Assembly: GCA_016177845.1 (NCBI GenBank)
Contig: JACOUO010000029.1
Coordinates: forward strand, 62,001-126,000
Length of the DNA stretch: 64,000 nucleotides
Origin: Deltaproteobacteria bacterium
GTDB lineage: Bacteria > Desulfobacterota > GWC2-55-46
Direction: 5' to 3'
Shown: piece by piece, positions 63,716 through 64,000 of the stretch
Numbering within the stretch: the stretch's first letter is position 1
Layout: each line of letters starts with the position of its first letter
Notes under the pieces: generated by a model
Databases searched by the model: none
The model's input: only the letters and a program-made list of their open reading frames with translations
What the model was told of the DNA's origin: nothing
Program-made: the position numbers and the translations under genes

Positions 63716-64000
63716 TTAGTCTTGATCTGGTACTTGAGACTTGAACTGCATCGCATAATCCAGCAGTACGGCGTTGATTTGTGCCTGTTCCGGTGCCGCA
63801 TGTGCTTCCCTGTGGCAATTCGGGCATAAAGCTACGCAATTATAGACACGATCACTTTTCCCAACACCGAGAATATGATGAACATCTAAAAAGCCAGAAT
63901 AATCACGACTTGTGCCGCATCCGTTTCTCTCGCATTTCCCCTGTGCTCGCGCGATGACAGCTTTTCTCACGTTCGGATCACGTTTAACATATGACCTCAT
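63716..64000 (-). CDS. HNH endonuclease domain protein, cut or starting at the window edge
   Basis: A 94-residue protein. A Cys pair (CERNGCG) precedes LDVHHILGVGKSD and ALCPNCHREAH, the HNH metal and catalytic motif. An ATG lies at the very last bases; the gene may start there or continue beyond. It lies 14 bases before hsdR in the same direction, so it is co-transcribed with it. Confidence 0.8.
   Translation of the reverse strand: MRSYVKRDPNVRKAVIARAQGKCERNGCGTSRDYSGFLDVHHILGVGKSDRVYNCVALCPNCHREAHAAPEQAQINAVLLDYAMQFKSQVPDQD

Overview
The window reads as a piece of a Gram-negative, respiring bacterium. Exported and lipoprotein signal peptides, c-type cytochromes, a caa3-type oxygen reductase and a cytochrome cd1 nitrite reductase with its haem d1 pathway are all present. 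Small palindromic intergenic repeats carry 'attcccgcg...gcgggaat' and 'gtcattgcgag...gaagcaat' cores of a kind common in uncultured Nitrospirota and Desulfobacterota. That placement is an inference from gene content and repeat style, not a phylogenetic result.

Positions 1-34,800 look like ordinary chromosome. They hold htpX (cut by the window edge), a PilZ protein, a membrane spermidine-synthase-like protein, and a TPR lipoprotein followed by a tandem non-coding repeat. Next comes a minus-strand metabolic operon (class V aminotransferase, serA, hisZ, purA). Its leader contains a ZTP (pfl-type) riboswitch with a strong promoter and an overlapping intrinsic terminator. All four products bear on ZMP/AICAR, one-carbon or purine supply. 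Upstream lies a five-gene caa3 oxidase operon (sco, subunits I, III, IV, and II fused to cytochrome c). Then comes a denitrification block: nirS, two siroheme decarboxylase subunits, uroporphyrinogen-III methyltransferase, a dihaem cytochrome, nirJ and nirF, which together make and use haem d1. The rest is a set of exported, redox and signalling genes, including a ferritin-like/response-regulator fusion, a tetrahaem cytochrome fused to a UshA-like domain and a DsbA-like protein, followed by glycosyltransferase-like membrane proteins and a ureohydrolase.

At 34,810 the 3' half of a tRNA-Lys(CUU) gene lies next to a P4-type tyrosine integrase. This marks the left end of an integrated mobile element whose right end is not inside the window. 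The element carries a complete IS481-type insertion with a 7-bp target duplication and a three-gene TIR / small membrane protein / ThsB-like TIR operon, which is the best candidate here for an under-described defence system. It also has an AlpA-like regulator, a sigma-like protein, a VirD4/TraD coupling protein, a ribbon-helix-helix accessory protein, a MobF relaxase, an ArdC-like antirestriction protein and, at the far right, a type I restriction subunit (HsdR) with an HNH nuclease. No mating-pore genes are visible, so 'mobilizable' is safer than 'self-conjugative'.

Between about 49 and 60 kb the element carries cargo dominated by exported proteins and lipoproteins, two cytochrome c-Sel1-repeat genes and two NERD-domain genes. 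Many are duplicated and many are frameshifted or interrupted. Some of these lesions could be sequencing errors, but their clustering, together with transposase remnants, fits decaying cargo. A set of about 80-bp imperfect repeats near 48 kb, with a further copy just upstream of the RHH gene, is not explained by any gene call.
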